Shown here in pieces: positions 27,025-34,655 of a stretch of 64,000 bases of DNA (positions within the stretch are counted from its first letter, which is position 1; every line of letters begins with the position of its first letter). A program made the position numbers and the translations under genes. The notes under the pieces were generated by a model. That model saw only the letters and a list, made by a program, of their open reading frames with translations. It was not told where the DNA came from and did no database searches. Source of the DNA: Pseudofrankia sp. DC12 (lineage in GTDB: Bacteria > Actinomycetota > Actinomycetes > Frankiales > Frankiaceae); contig NZ_KQ031391.1 in the NCBI RefSeq assembly GCF_000966285.1, positions 4,634,283-4,698,282 on the forward strand. The letters run 5' to 3'.

Positions 27025-27798
27025 TCATTCGAGCCAGGGGAGTGCCACCCGGTGGTTCCCGCCGGTGGGCGCCGCGAGATAGCCGTTGCTCACCAGCACA
27101 TAGAGGTACTCGGGATTGTTGAGGCCGACGTTGTGGTGCAGGCCGAGCCGCAACGCGCGGTCGTGGGCGTGGGCGAGCCGGTCCCGCACGCCCGCCTCGC
27201 TGATCCCCAGCCGGCTGGCTACCTGCTTGAGCTGCAGCGGCTCGGCCGGCACCCGCGGCGGCCACACCAGCAGCGGCTCGAACACCGTCCGGACGGCGTC
27301 CTCCTGCGGCCCGGACAGCGGGCCCGGCGGCGCGGGGGTGACGGTCGCGCTGGTCGTCCGGCTGCTCGGGCGCGGGCCGGCGGGAGTGATGACGAGCAGG
27401 TCGGCCTCCAACAGCACCCAGTGGTAGCTCGTGTGCGGCTGGTCGAACCGCTGCCCGTTGTGGAACCGGATCGCCACCCGGGGCCAGGCGATGCTCTGGT
27501 GGCCGGAGATCTGCTGCGGCGGCTGGCCCCAGGCGTGCAGCGTCGCGCCGTTGGCGTTGCGCAGGTCGAGGTCCCAGCCCGCCTCGGTCGCGGTCACGAC
27601 GACGGCGACCCGGGAGATGCCCTCACTCGTCACCTCGACGCCGAGCGAGAGCTCCCGCTCGCGCCCGATCTCCAGCGAGCGGCCGACGGCCAGGCGGGTG
27701 CCCACCGGCGGCCGGCGCCGTGCCGGCCCGTGCTCGTAGGCCAGGACCCAGCGTTCGTGGGCCGCCGCCGGCTGGGCCCCGGTCCCCTGGGTCGCCAT
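27025..27798 (-). CDS. FHA-like / winged-helix protein, paralogue 2
   Basis: A 257-residue protein with the same layout as paralogue 1: FHA-like core (LEIGRERELSLG, SEGISRVAV, RNANGATLHAWG, where the Asn-x-Asn-Gly is closer to the canonical FHA motif) and a C-terminal winged-helix-like part (LSGPQEDAVRTVFEPLLVW, RLGISEAGVRDRLAHAHD) ending PWLE. It converges with kinase 2. Given the domain, it may dock on phosphothreonine produced by one of the kinases and carry the signal to DNA or another protein. This link is inferred. Confidence 0.65.
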   Translation of the reverse strand: MATQGTGAQPAAAHERWVLAYEHGPARRRPPVGTRLAVGRSLEIGRERELSLGVEVTSEGISRVAVVVTATEAGWDLDLRNANGATLHAWGQPPQQISGHQSIAWPRVAIRFHNGQRFDQPHTSYHWVLLEADLLVITPAGPRPSSRTTSATVTPAPPGPLSGPQEDAVRTVFEPLLVWPPRVPAEPLQLKQVASRLGISEAGVRDRLAHAHDRALRLGLHHNVGLNNPEYLYVLVSNGYLAAPTGGNHRVALPWLE

Positions 27799-27948
27799 CC
27801 CGTCGAACTCCCGCCCTGACCCGCGTGGAACGCATGCGCTTTTCGCCTATCCTGCACGGCGCATGACCGGGATCGAAGAAGACGCAGCCAGAAGTGGCGG
27901 GTACCCCAGCCTGTTCCCGGGGTCGCCCTGGCCCGGGAAGGCCGCCCG

Positions 27949-28851
27949 ATGCCCGCCCGGGAAGCCGCAGGCACGACCGGGAAGAATGACGGCGTGTCCG
28001 AACCGCGTACCGGGGCCGGGGCCGCCGGGGCCAACGACCGCGTCAGGCCCGCGCCGGTCGACAGGCGTGCCGAACACGGCCCGTTCGACGTGATCGGTGA
28101 CGTGCACGGCTGCTCGGACGAGCTGGAGGAGCTGCTCGGCCTGCTCGGCTACCAGCTGGGACGCGACCCGGCGGGCCGGGCGGTCGGCGCCCGGCATCCG
28201 GCCGGCCGGCGGGTGATCTTCGTCGGTGACCTCATCGACCGCGGCCCCCACCCGGCGGCGGTGCTGCGGCTCGCGATGGGCATGGTCGCCGCGGGTGACG
28301 CACTGGCCGTCGCCGGAAACCACGAGCACAAGCTGGTCCGAGCGCTCGGCGGCGGGGGTGCCGGCGCCGGCGGGCCAGCCAAGGTCGGCCAGAACCTGGC
28401 GCGGACCCTCGAACAGCTGGCCGCGGAGCCGGCGGCGTTCCAGGAGGCCGCGTTCGCCTTCTGCGCGGGGCTCGGGTCGCACCTCGTGCTCGACGACGGG
28501 CGGCTGGTCGTGGCGCACGCCGGCCTGAAGGAGAGCTACCACGGCCACGACTCGGCCCAGGTCCGCGCCTTCGCGCTGTTCGGCGACACCACCGGCGAGC
28601 GCGACGAGTACGGCTTCCCGGTCCGGCGGCCGTGGGCGAACGAGTACCGGGGCCGGGCGATGGTGCTCTACGGCCATACCCCGGGCACCGGGCATCGGTG
28701 GGTGAACAACACCCTTTGCCTCGACACCGGCTGTTGCTTCGGCGGCGCGCTGACCGCCGTCCGCTACCCGGAGCGCGAGCAGCTGCGGGTTCCCGCGCGG
28801 CGCGTCTACCACCAGCCGACGCGCCCGCTGCACGACATGCCCGCCGCCTAG
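27949..28851 (+). CDS. Metallophosphoesterase (PrpE / PNKP-phosphatase-like)
   Basis: A 300-residue calcineurin-type phosphoesterase. The metal-binding motifs are in order: GDVHG (about residue 50), GDLIDRGP, AGNHEHKL, VVAHAGL and LYGHTPG. It resembles bis(5'-nucleosyl)-tetraphosphatases of PrpE type and the phosphatase module of bacterial polynucleotide kinase-phosphatase, without the kinase or ligase modules. The first 45 residues are a low-complexity leader; GTG at 27994 is an alternative start. Likely substrates are diadenosine polyphosphates or phosphorylated nucleic acid ends. Confidence 0.75.
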   Translation: MPAREAAGTTGKNDGVSEPRTGAGAAGANDRVRPAPVDRRAEHGPFDVIGDVHGCSDELEELLGLLGYQLGRDPAGRAVGARHPAGRRVIFVGDLIDRGPHPAAVLRLAMGMVAAGDALAVAGNHEHKLVRALGGGGAGAGGPAKVGQNLARTLEQLAAEPAAFQEAAFAFCAGLGSHLVLDDGRLVVAHAGLKESYHGHDSAQVRAFALFGDTTGERDEYGFPVRRPWANEYRGRAMVLYGHTPGTGHRWVNNTLCLDTGCCFGGALTAVRYPEREQLRVPARRVYHQPTRPLHDMPAA

Positions 28852-28949
28852 GCCGCTCCGGGGCCCCGCCGCCGTGACGACGTGGAACGGGGTCCCGTCG
28901 GCCGGGACCCGGGTCGTGGCCGACGAGACCCGGGTCCCGGCCGATGGGA

Positions 28950-29969
28950 TCAGCTCCCGTCGGCGTCGCCGCCGGGCCAGTCCCGGTCCCGGTTCCATTT
29001 GCGGTCGCGGAACCGGTCACGGTCGCGACCCGAGCCGGCCGGCGGCCGGTCGGCGCCGGCCTGGGCGTGGTCGTCCGCCTCGGCGGTTGCCTGGCGGCCG
29101 TCGGCCAGGTGCCGCGGGGCACCTACCGGCATCCTCATCAGCCGGGCGGTCTCCTGCGCGATCCGCGCCTCCGACTCGCTCGGCAGCGCGCGGGCCGCCG
29201 TCGACAGCCGGCCGCCCGGCTCGGGCCGCAGCACCCGGTGCACGGCCGCGGCCAGCAACGCGCCGACGATGGGCGCGACGATGAACAGCCAGAGCTGGCT
29301 CAGCGCCCAGCCGCCGGCGAACACCGCCGGCCCCAGGCTGCGGGCCGGGTTCACCGACGTGTTGTCGACCGGAATCGAGACCAGGTTGCACACCGCCAGC
29401 ACGAAGCCGATCGCGATGCCGGCGAAGCCGACGGGCGACTGGATGTGCGTCGCGCCGAGGCAGGTGAAGACCAGCAGCCCGGTGAGCAGCACCTCGGCGA
29501 GGAACGCCCCGCCCATGCCGAAACCGGCCGGCGAGTGCAGACCGTACCCGTTCGCCCCGAGCCCCTGCGTCTTCGCGGAGTAGCCGAACGGCCCCGCGTC
29601 GGCGATGAGGTAGATCGCCCCGGCCGCCACGATCGCACCGACGCACTGCGCGACGATGTAGGCGGCGGCGTCCTTGGGCGCGATCTTCTTGGCGGCGCAG
29701 AGGCCTGTCGTCACCGCCGGGTTGACGTGGCAGCCCGACACCGGGCCGATCACGTACATCAGGACGACCAGCGTCAGGCCGAAGGCCAGGGCGACGCCGA
29801 GCGTCCCCATGAAGTCCCCGGCGAGCACGGCGGTGCCGACACCGCCGAGGACCAGGACGAAGGTTCCGATCGCCTCGGCCACCAGCTTTCTGACCCGTAG
29901 CCGGGTCTCCTCGGTGCTGCTCGCGGCGTCCGCTCTCGCTTCCGCGGCCGTCCCCGCTTTCACGGCCAT
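28950..29969 (-). CDS. Aquaporin (MIP family)
   Basis: A 339-residue channel with six membrane helices and both half-helix boxes: HVNPAVTTG (first NPA) and SVNPARSLG (second NPA, with the pore Arg). The pattern is closer to water-selective AqpZ than to glycerol facilitators. ATG at 29969 follows GAGGGGG. Odd: a C-terminal cytoplasmic tail of about 90 residues, ending in a strongly charged Arg-Asp repeat (RDRDRFRDRK and further), which is much longer than in typical AqpZ. Confidence 0.88.
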   Translation of the reverse strand: MAVKAGTAAEARADAASSTEETRLRVRKLVAEAIGTFVLVLGGVGTAVLAGDFMGTLGVALAFGLTLVVLMYVIGPVSGCHVNPAVTTGLCAAKKIAPKDAAAYIVAQCVGAIVAAGAIYLIADAGPFGYSAKTQGLGANGYGLHSPAGFGMGGAFLAEVLLTGLLVFTCLGATHIQSPVGFAGIAIGFVLAVCNLVSIPVDNTSVNPARSLGPAVFAGGWALSQLWLFIVAPIVGALLAAAVHRVLRPEPGGRLSTAARALPSESEARIAQETARLMRMPVGAPRHLADGRQATAEADDHAQAGADRPPAGSGRDRDRFRDRKWNRDRDWPGGDADGS

Positions 29970-30250
29970 ACCCATCCCCCTCTTCGCGTCGCACGGCCGC
30001 CGGCGGTGACGGCTCTCGACCGCTGGCCGCCGGCCCGGTGGCGCGACGCCGCGGTGCGCCGTCGCTCGCCGTCTCGCGCCGGGATACCCGGCCCGGCCCG
30101 GACAATCGCCCGCGGTCGCGATGCGCGGCGACGTATGCGGAGCGCTGACGGTCCGTCGGTCTGCGCGGCCGTCCGGCGAACAGTGAGGTTGCCGTCGACG
30201 GCCGGACCGGCGGAGCGGGGAAACGTATCCTGAGAGCACGCGTGTTCGAG

Positions 30251-30305
30251 GAACATCGTTTTGAGGAACATCGTTTTCGGGGAACATCGCCGTTCAGGAA
30301 CATCG
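30251..30305. repeat. Four direct repeats of GAACATCG in a divergent promoter region
   Basis: GAACATCG occurs at 30251, 30266, 30282 and 30298, periods 15, 16 and 16 bp, each followed by T-rich or CCGTT sequence. They lie in the 463-bp gap between the divergent aquaporin gene and the response-regulator/reductase gene, about 130 bp upstream of the latter. The period breaks reading frames, so these are not coding repeats. A regulator binding on one face of several turns is possible. Nothing else is seen in the gap 29970-30432. Confidence 0.6.
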
Positions 30306-30432
30306 CCGTTCGAACAAGACCGGTGCTGCGGTTGAGCGGCACCGCGGTCGTTTCGCCGTCTGGTCGTGGGGTGGGCCGCCAGTCTGGTCAGACGGCAGAC
30401 GGGTTGGGGACAGCTCTGACAGGGGCACTGAC

Positions 30433-32382
30433 GTGACCGAGACCGATCCCGTGGCCGGAACCGATCTGGTCACAGGTACAGCCACGCAACCGGCACAGTC
30501 GGGTGCCGTGCGGCCCGCGATCCTCACCGTCGACGACGACCCGAGCGTCTCCCGGGCGGTGGCGCGTGACCTGCGCCGGCGGTTCGGCGAGCGTTACCGC
30601 ATCCTGCGGGCCGAGTCGGGCCAGCAGGCACTGGACACACTGCGCGAGCTGAAGCTGCGCGGCGGCCAGGTCTCCGTGATGATCGCGGACTACCGGATGC
30701 CGGGTCTCACCGGCATCGAGTTCCTCGAACAGGCGATGGATCTGTATCCCGACGCCAAGCGGGTGCTGCTCACGGCCTACGCCGACACCAGCGCGGCGAT
30801 CGACGCGATCAACCTCGTCGACCTCGACCACTACCTGCTCAAGCCGTGGAACCCGCCGGAGGAGAAGCTCTACCCGGTCCTCGACGGGCTGCTCGACGCC
30901 TGGTGCCGCTCGGAGCGCCGGGCGGTGGTCGAGACCAAGGTCGTAGGTGACCGCTGGTCGGCCCGGTCGTACGAGGTCCGCGAGTTCCTGGCCCGCAACC
31001 AGGTGCCCTACCGCTGGTACCTCGCCGACGAGCCGGAGGGCCACCGGCTGCTCGCCGCGGCCGCCCCTGCCGCCGTGTCCGCGCCATCGAACGGGTCCGC
31101 ACCATCGAACGGGTCCGTGTCGACGAACGGGTCCGTGTCGACGAACGGGTCCGTGTCGACGAACGGGTCCGTGTCGACGAACGGGTCCGTGCCGACGAAC
31201 GGGCCCAGGCTGTCGGATGCGTCCGGACTGTTGGACGGGTCCGAGCCGTTGGACGGGCCTGCGCCGAACGGGCCGCCGTGGCCGTCGAGCCTCGCCGCGG
31301 CGGCGCTGCCGGTGGTCATCACGCCGGCCGGTGCCGCCCTCATCGATCCGACGGACGCCCAGATCGCCGCCGAGGTGGGCCTGCGCACCATCCCGGACGA
31401 GAACTTCTACGACGTCATCATCATCGGCGGTGGCCCGGCCGGGCTCGGCTCGGCGGTGTACGCGGCCTCGGAAGGCCTGCGGACCGTGCTGATCGAGCGC
31501 ACCGCGACCGGCGGCCAGGCCGGGCAGAGCTCCAGGATCGAGAACTACCTCGGCTTCCCCGACGGGGTGTCCGGCGCCCAGCTCACCGACCGGGCCCGCC
31601 GCCAGGCCGTGAGGTTCTCGGCCGAGGTGATCACCGCCCGTGAGATCGTCGAGCTGCGGGCCGACGGGCCGGCACGCACGGTCCGGTTCGCCGACGGCGG
31701 CGAACTGCGCGCGCACACCGTCGTGCTGGCGACCGGTGTGGCCTACCGCCAGCTGCCGGCGCCTGGGCTCGCCGAGCTGACCGGCCGTGGCGTGTACTAC
31801 GGCGCGGCGCTCACCGAGGCCGCCGGCTGCGTCGGTGAGGACATCTACGTCGTCGGCGGCGCCAACTCGGCCGGGCAGGCGGCGGTCTACCTGTCGCGGC
31901 ACGCCAGGACGGTCACGATGCTCGTCCGCGGGCGGTCGCTGACGGCGTCGATGTCGCACTACCTGATCGAGCAGATCGCCGCGGTCCCGAACATCGTCGT
32001 GCGGACCTGTACCGAGGTGGTCGCGGGCGAGGGCGACGAGCACCTGAGCGCGCTCACCTTGCGTGACAGCGGGACGGGCGTCACCGAGTCCGTGCCGGCC
32101 AGCCGGCTGTTCGTGTTCATCGGCGCGGCGCCGCGGACCGACTGGCTCGACGGCGTCGTCGAGCGGGACGGCCACGGCTTCGTCGTCGCCGGCCCCGACC
32201 TCGTCGCCGACGGGCGCCGCCCGTCCGGCTGGACCCTGGAACGGGATCCCTTTCACCTCGAGACCAGCCTGCCGGGAGTGTTCGTGGCCGGAGACGCGCG
32301 GTCGGAGTCCGTGAAACGAGTCGCCTCAGCGGTCGGCGAGGGTGCGATGGCCATCGCGCTCGTGCACCGCTACCTCTCGTGA
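30433..32382 (+). CDS. Response regulator fused to thioredoxin-reductase-like flavoprotein
   Basis: Three parts in 649 residues: a receiver domain (TVDDDPSVSRA, phospho-acceptor Asp86 in IADYRMPG, Lys in LLKPW); a glutaredoxin-like middle part interrupted by a Ser-Asn-Gly repeat; and an FAD/NAD(P)H reductase module (IIIGGGPAGLGSAVYA, second nucleotide motif VVGGANSAGQAA, GVFVAGDARS). The redox CxxC of thioredoxin reductases is reduced to a single Cys466 (AAGCVGED), so a normal disulfide relay is excluded. GTG at 30433 follows AGGGG. It overlaps the next kinase gene by 4 bp, so it is the kinase's likely phosphorylation partner: a redox-linked two-component system. Confidence 0.87.
   Translation: MTETDPVAGTDLVTGTATQPAQSGAVRPAILTVDDDPSVSRAVARDLRRRFGERYRILRAESGQQALDTLRELKLRGGQVSVMIADYRMPGLTGIEFLEQAMDLYPDAKRVLLTAYADTSAAIDAINLVDLDHYLLKPWNPPEEKLYPVLDGLLDAWCRSERRAVVETKVVGDRWSARSYEVREFLARNQVPYRWYLADEPEGHRLLAAAAPAAVSAPSNGSAPSNGSVSTNGSVSTNGSVSTNGSVSTNGSVPTNGPRLSDASGLLDGSEPLDGPAPNGPPWPSSLAAAALPVVITPAGAALIDPTDAQIAAEVGLRTIPDENFYDVIIIGGGPAGLGSAVYAASEGLRTVLIERTATGGQAGQSSRIENYLGFPDGVSGAQLTDRARRQAVRFSAEVITAREIVELRADGPARTVRFADGGELRAHTVVLATGVAYRQLPAPGLAELTGRGVYYGAALTEAAGCVGEDIYVVGGANSAGQAAVYLSRHARTVTMLVRGRSLTASMSHYLIEQIAAVPNIVVRTCTEVVAGEGDEHLSALTLRDSGTGVTESVPASRLFVFIGAAPRTDWLDGVVERDGHGFVVAGPDLVADGRRPSGWTLERDPFHLETSLPGVFVAGDARSESVKRVASAVGEGAMAIALVHRYLS
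31093..31200 (+). repeat. In-frame 18-bp minisatellite in the regulator/reductase gene
   Basis: Six copies of an 18-bp unit (GGGTCCGTGTCGACGAAC and close variants) start at 31093 and every 18 bp to 31200. They encode Gly-Ser-Val-Ser-Thr-Asn repeats, inserted in the glutaredoxin-like middle domain. The four central copies are almost identical, which indicates recent expansion. Confidence 0.85.
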
Positions 32383-33929
32383 GCGCAGGAGCGAGCGAGC
32401 CGAGTGGTCGTCCGAGGGGCGAGGACGGCCGCGGAGCGAGCGCGGCGACGGAGCGACCTCGGGACGCTGTGAGCGCGGCCGCCAGCTCGCCGGAGCCGAC
32501 GCTCGTGTCCGAGGGGCTGCCCTGCGACATCGAGGAGCTGCGGACCCTCTTCCTGTTCGAGAAGCTCGACGAGGACAAGCTGCGCTGGCTGTGCGAGCGC
32601 GGCCGGGTCGTCGAGGTCGAGCCGGGGGACCTGACCGTCGAGGGCGAGCCGTCGCGGTACCTCTACGTGCTGCTCGACGGCGAGGTCGCCATCGTCAAGC
32701 GGGTCAGTGGCGTGGATGTCGAGGTCAATCGCACCGGCCACCGCGGTGTCTACGGCGGTGCCTGGAACGCCTACCTGGGTGACCGGGTGCCCCAGACGTA
32801 TCCGCAGTCGATGCGGGCTACCCGACGCTCCCGGCTCTTCGTGCTGGACGCGGAGCAGTTCTCGTTCCTCATGCGGGACTGGTTCCCGATGCCCGTCCAC
32901 CTGCTGGAGGGCCTGTTCTTCGGGATGCGCAACGTCCAGGAGGCGGTCAGCCAGCGGGAGCGGCTGCTCGCGCTCGGCGCGCTGTCGGCTGGCCTCACGC
33001 ACGAGCTCAACAACCCGGCGGCCGCCGCCGTGCGGGCGACGGCCGGGCTGCGCGAGCGGGTCGCCGGCATGCGGCACAAGCTGGGGCTCATCGCCGGCGG
33101 GCCCTACGACAAGGCCGTGCTGCAGACGCTGATCCGGCTGCAGGAGGAGGCGGCCGAACGGGTCGCCAAGAAGGCGACGGCGCTCAGCCCGCTGGAGGCG
33201 AGCGACCGCGAGGACGAGCTCGGCGACTGGTTCGACGACCACGGCATCGGCTTCGGCTGGGACGTCGCGCCGGTCTTCGTCCAGGCCGGCCTGGACGTCC
33301 CGTGGCTGGACCAGGTCGCGGAGCTGGTCGGCGGCGAGCACCTGGGCAGCGCGGTGCGCTGGCTCGGCTACACCGTCGAGACCGAGCTGCTGATGAACGA
33401 GATCGAGGACTCGACGACCCGGGTCTCCACACTGGTCGGCGCCGCCCGGCAGTACTCGCAGCTCGACCGCGGCCCGTTCCAGACCGTCGACCTGCACGAG
33501 CTGCTCGACAGCACGCTGGTGATGCTCGCCCGCAAGATCGACAGCATCCGGGTCGTCAAGGACTACGACCGGTCGATCGCGCCGATCGGCGTCTACGCCG
33601 CCGAGCTGAACCAGGTCTGGACGAACCTCGTCGACAACGCGCTCGGCGCGATGGCCGGTACTGGGACCCTGACGCTGCGGACCTGGGAGAACGACGGTTC
33701 GGTGTTCGTCGAGATCGGCGACACCGGTCCCGGGATTCCCGCCGACATCCTGGGCCGCATCTTCGAGCCTTTCTTCACCACGAAGCCGGTGGGCGAGGGC
33801 ACCGGCCTCGGCCTGGACATCTCCTGGCGGATCGTCGTCAACAAGCATCACGGTGATTTGCGGGTAAGCAACTCCGGGCCGGGCGACACCCGTTTCGAGG
33901 TCCGGCTGCCGCGCACGCCACCCGACTAA
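32379..33929 (+). CDS. Sensor histidine kinase with cyclic-nucleotide-binding domain
   Basis: A 516-residue soluble kinase: 40-residue leader, a CRP-type cNMP-binding domain at about 55-165 (LFLFEKLDEDKLRWL, EPSRYLYVLLDGEVAIVK), a HisKA box with His208 in SAGLTHELNNPAAA, a long helical insertion, and an HATPase domain (NQVWTNLVDNALGAM, GDTGPGIP, FEPFFTTKPVGEGTGLGL). The start overlaps the preceding stop (GTGA). No membrane segment is seen. It probably phosphorylates the upstream receiver-reductase fusion, in response to a nucleotide or other small ligand. Confidence 0.9.
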   Translation: MSAGASEPSGRPRGEDGRGASAATERPRDAVSAAASSPEPTLVSEGLPCDIEELRTLFLFEKLDEDKLRWLCERGRVVEVEPGDLTVEGEPSRYLYVLLDGEVAIVKRVSGVDVEVNRTGHRGVYGGAWNAYLGDRVPQTYPQSMRATRRSRLFVLDAEQFSFLMRDWFPMPVHLLEGLFFGMRNVQEAVSQRERLLALGALSAGLTHELNNPAAAAVRATAGLRERVAGMRHKLGLIAGGPYDKAVLQTLIRLQEEAAERVAKKATALSPLEASDREDELGDWFDDHGIGFGWDVAPVFVQAGLDVPWLDQVAELVGGEHLGSAVRWLGYTVETELLMNEIEDSTTRVSTLVGAARQYSQLDRGPFQTVDLHELLDSTLVMLARKIDSIRVVKDYDRSIAPIGVYAAELNQVWTNLVDNALGAMAGTGTLTLRTWENDGSVFVEIGDTGPGIPADILGRIFEPFFTTKPVGEGTGLGLDISWRIVVNKHHGDLRVSNSGPGDTRFEVRLPRTPPD

Positions 33930-34111
33930 CCGGCACTTCTCGGCGCCGGCGGCGAATCGCCAGCCGTTCGTGGGCGTGACCGACGACGACCCGGTGTGGG
34001 CAGTGGGATTCACCCCCACGTTGGTCGTGAACCATCAGGTGCCGCGACCACCGAGGGCTAAACGGCAATCAACCGGCGACTACCGGTTTCGCGCCGTCGG
34101 CCTTCCGCGGG

Positions 34112-34573
34112 TCAGCTCTTGCGGGTGAGGATGACGACGGGGATCTCGCGGTCGGTCTTCTTCTGGTAGTCGTCGTATGGTGGCCACACCTTGGCCATCA
34201 CCGGCCACAGCCGGGCCTTCTCCTCGGGCGTCGCGGTGTGGGCCGTGGCGTCGAAGCTGTCCGACCTCACCTGCAGGGTGACGTCCGGGTTCGCGAGCAG
34301 GTTCTCGTACCACAGCGGATGCGCGGCCGCGCCACCCTTCGAGGCGATGACCAGGTAGTCGTCGCCGTCCTGGCCGTAGATGAGCGCGGTGCGCCTGGGC
34401 TGCCCGGACCGGCGCCCGATCGTGGTGAGAAGCAGCGTCGGCACACCCTCGGCCAGCTTCCCGTCGGGCCCGTGCCAGAGATGCCCTTCCTCACCACCAC
34501 TCTCCAGGTATTTCCGGGTGTGGTCGGCTACCCAGGCATTGGGGCTGTCAGTCGGTGTCGTCGAGGAGGTCAT
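34112..34573 (-). CDS. Deazaflavin (F420)-dependent nitroreductase family protein
   Basis: A 153-residue protein of the Ddn/nitroreductase split-barrel family: TLLLTTIGRRSGQPRRTALIY, DDYLVIASKGGAAAHPLWYENLLANP, PEEKARLWPVMAKVWPPYDDYQKKT. These residues form the F420-binding face in the family. Members reduce quinones or nitro compounds with F420H2. The ATG at 34573 gives the usual N-terminus. The gene stands alone. Confidence 0.85.
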   Translation of the reverse strand: MTSSTTPTDSPNAWVADHTRKYLESGGEEGHLWHGPDGKLAEGVPTLLLTTIGRRSGQPRRTALIYGQDGDDYLVIASKGGAAAHPLWYENLLANPDVTLQVRSDSFDATAHTATPEEKARLWPVMAKVWPPYDDYQKKTDREIPVVILTRKS

Positions 34574-34655
34574 GGGCCTATTCTCGTCCGCGTCCGGCCG
34601 CCGGCCATGCCCGCGGGCCGGTTCGTGCTCCACCCAGACGCTCGCGTCGGACCCA

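Noticed and set aside
31093..31200. CRISPR-like repeat array
   Set aside because: The 18-bp units have no spacers and are in frame within a coding sequence. No other candidate array was seen; the 15-16 bp repeats at 30251 are too short and lack spacers.
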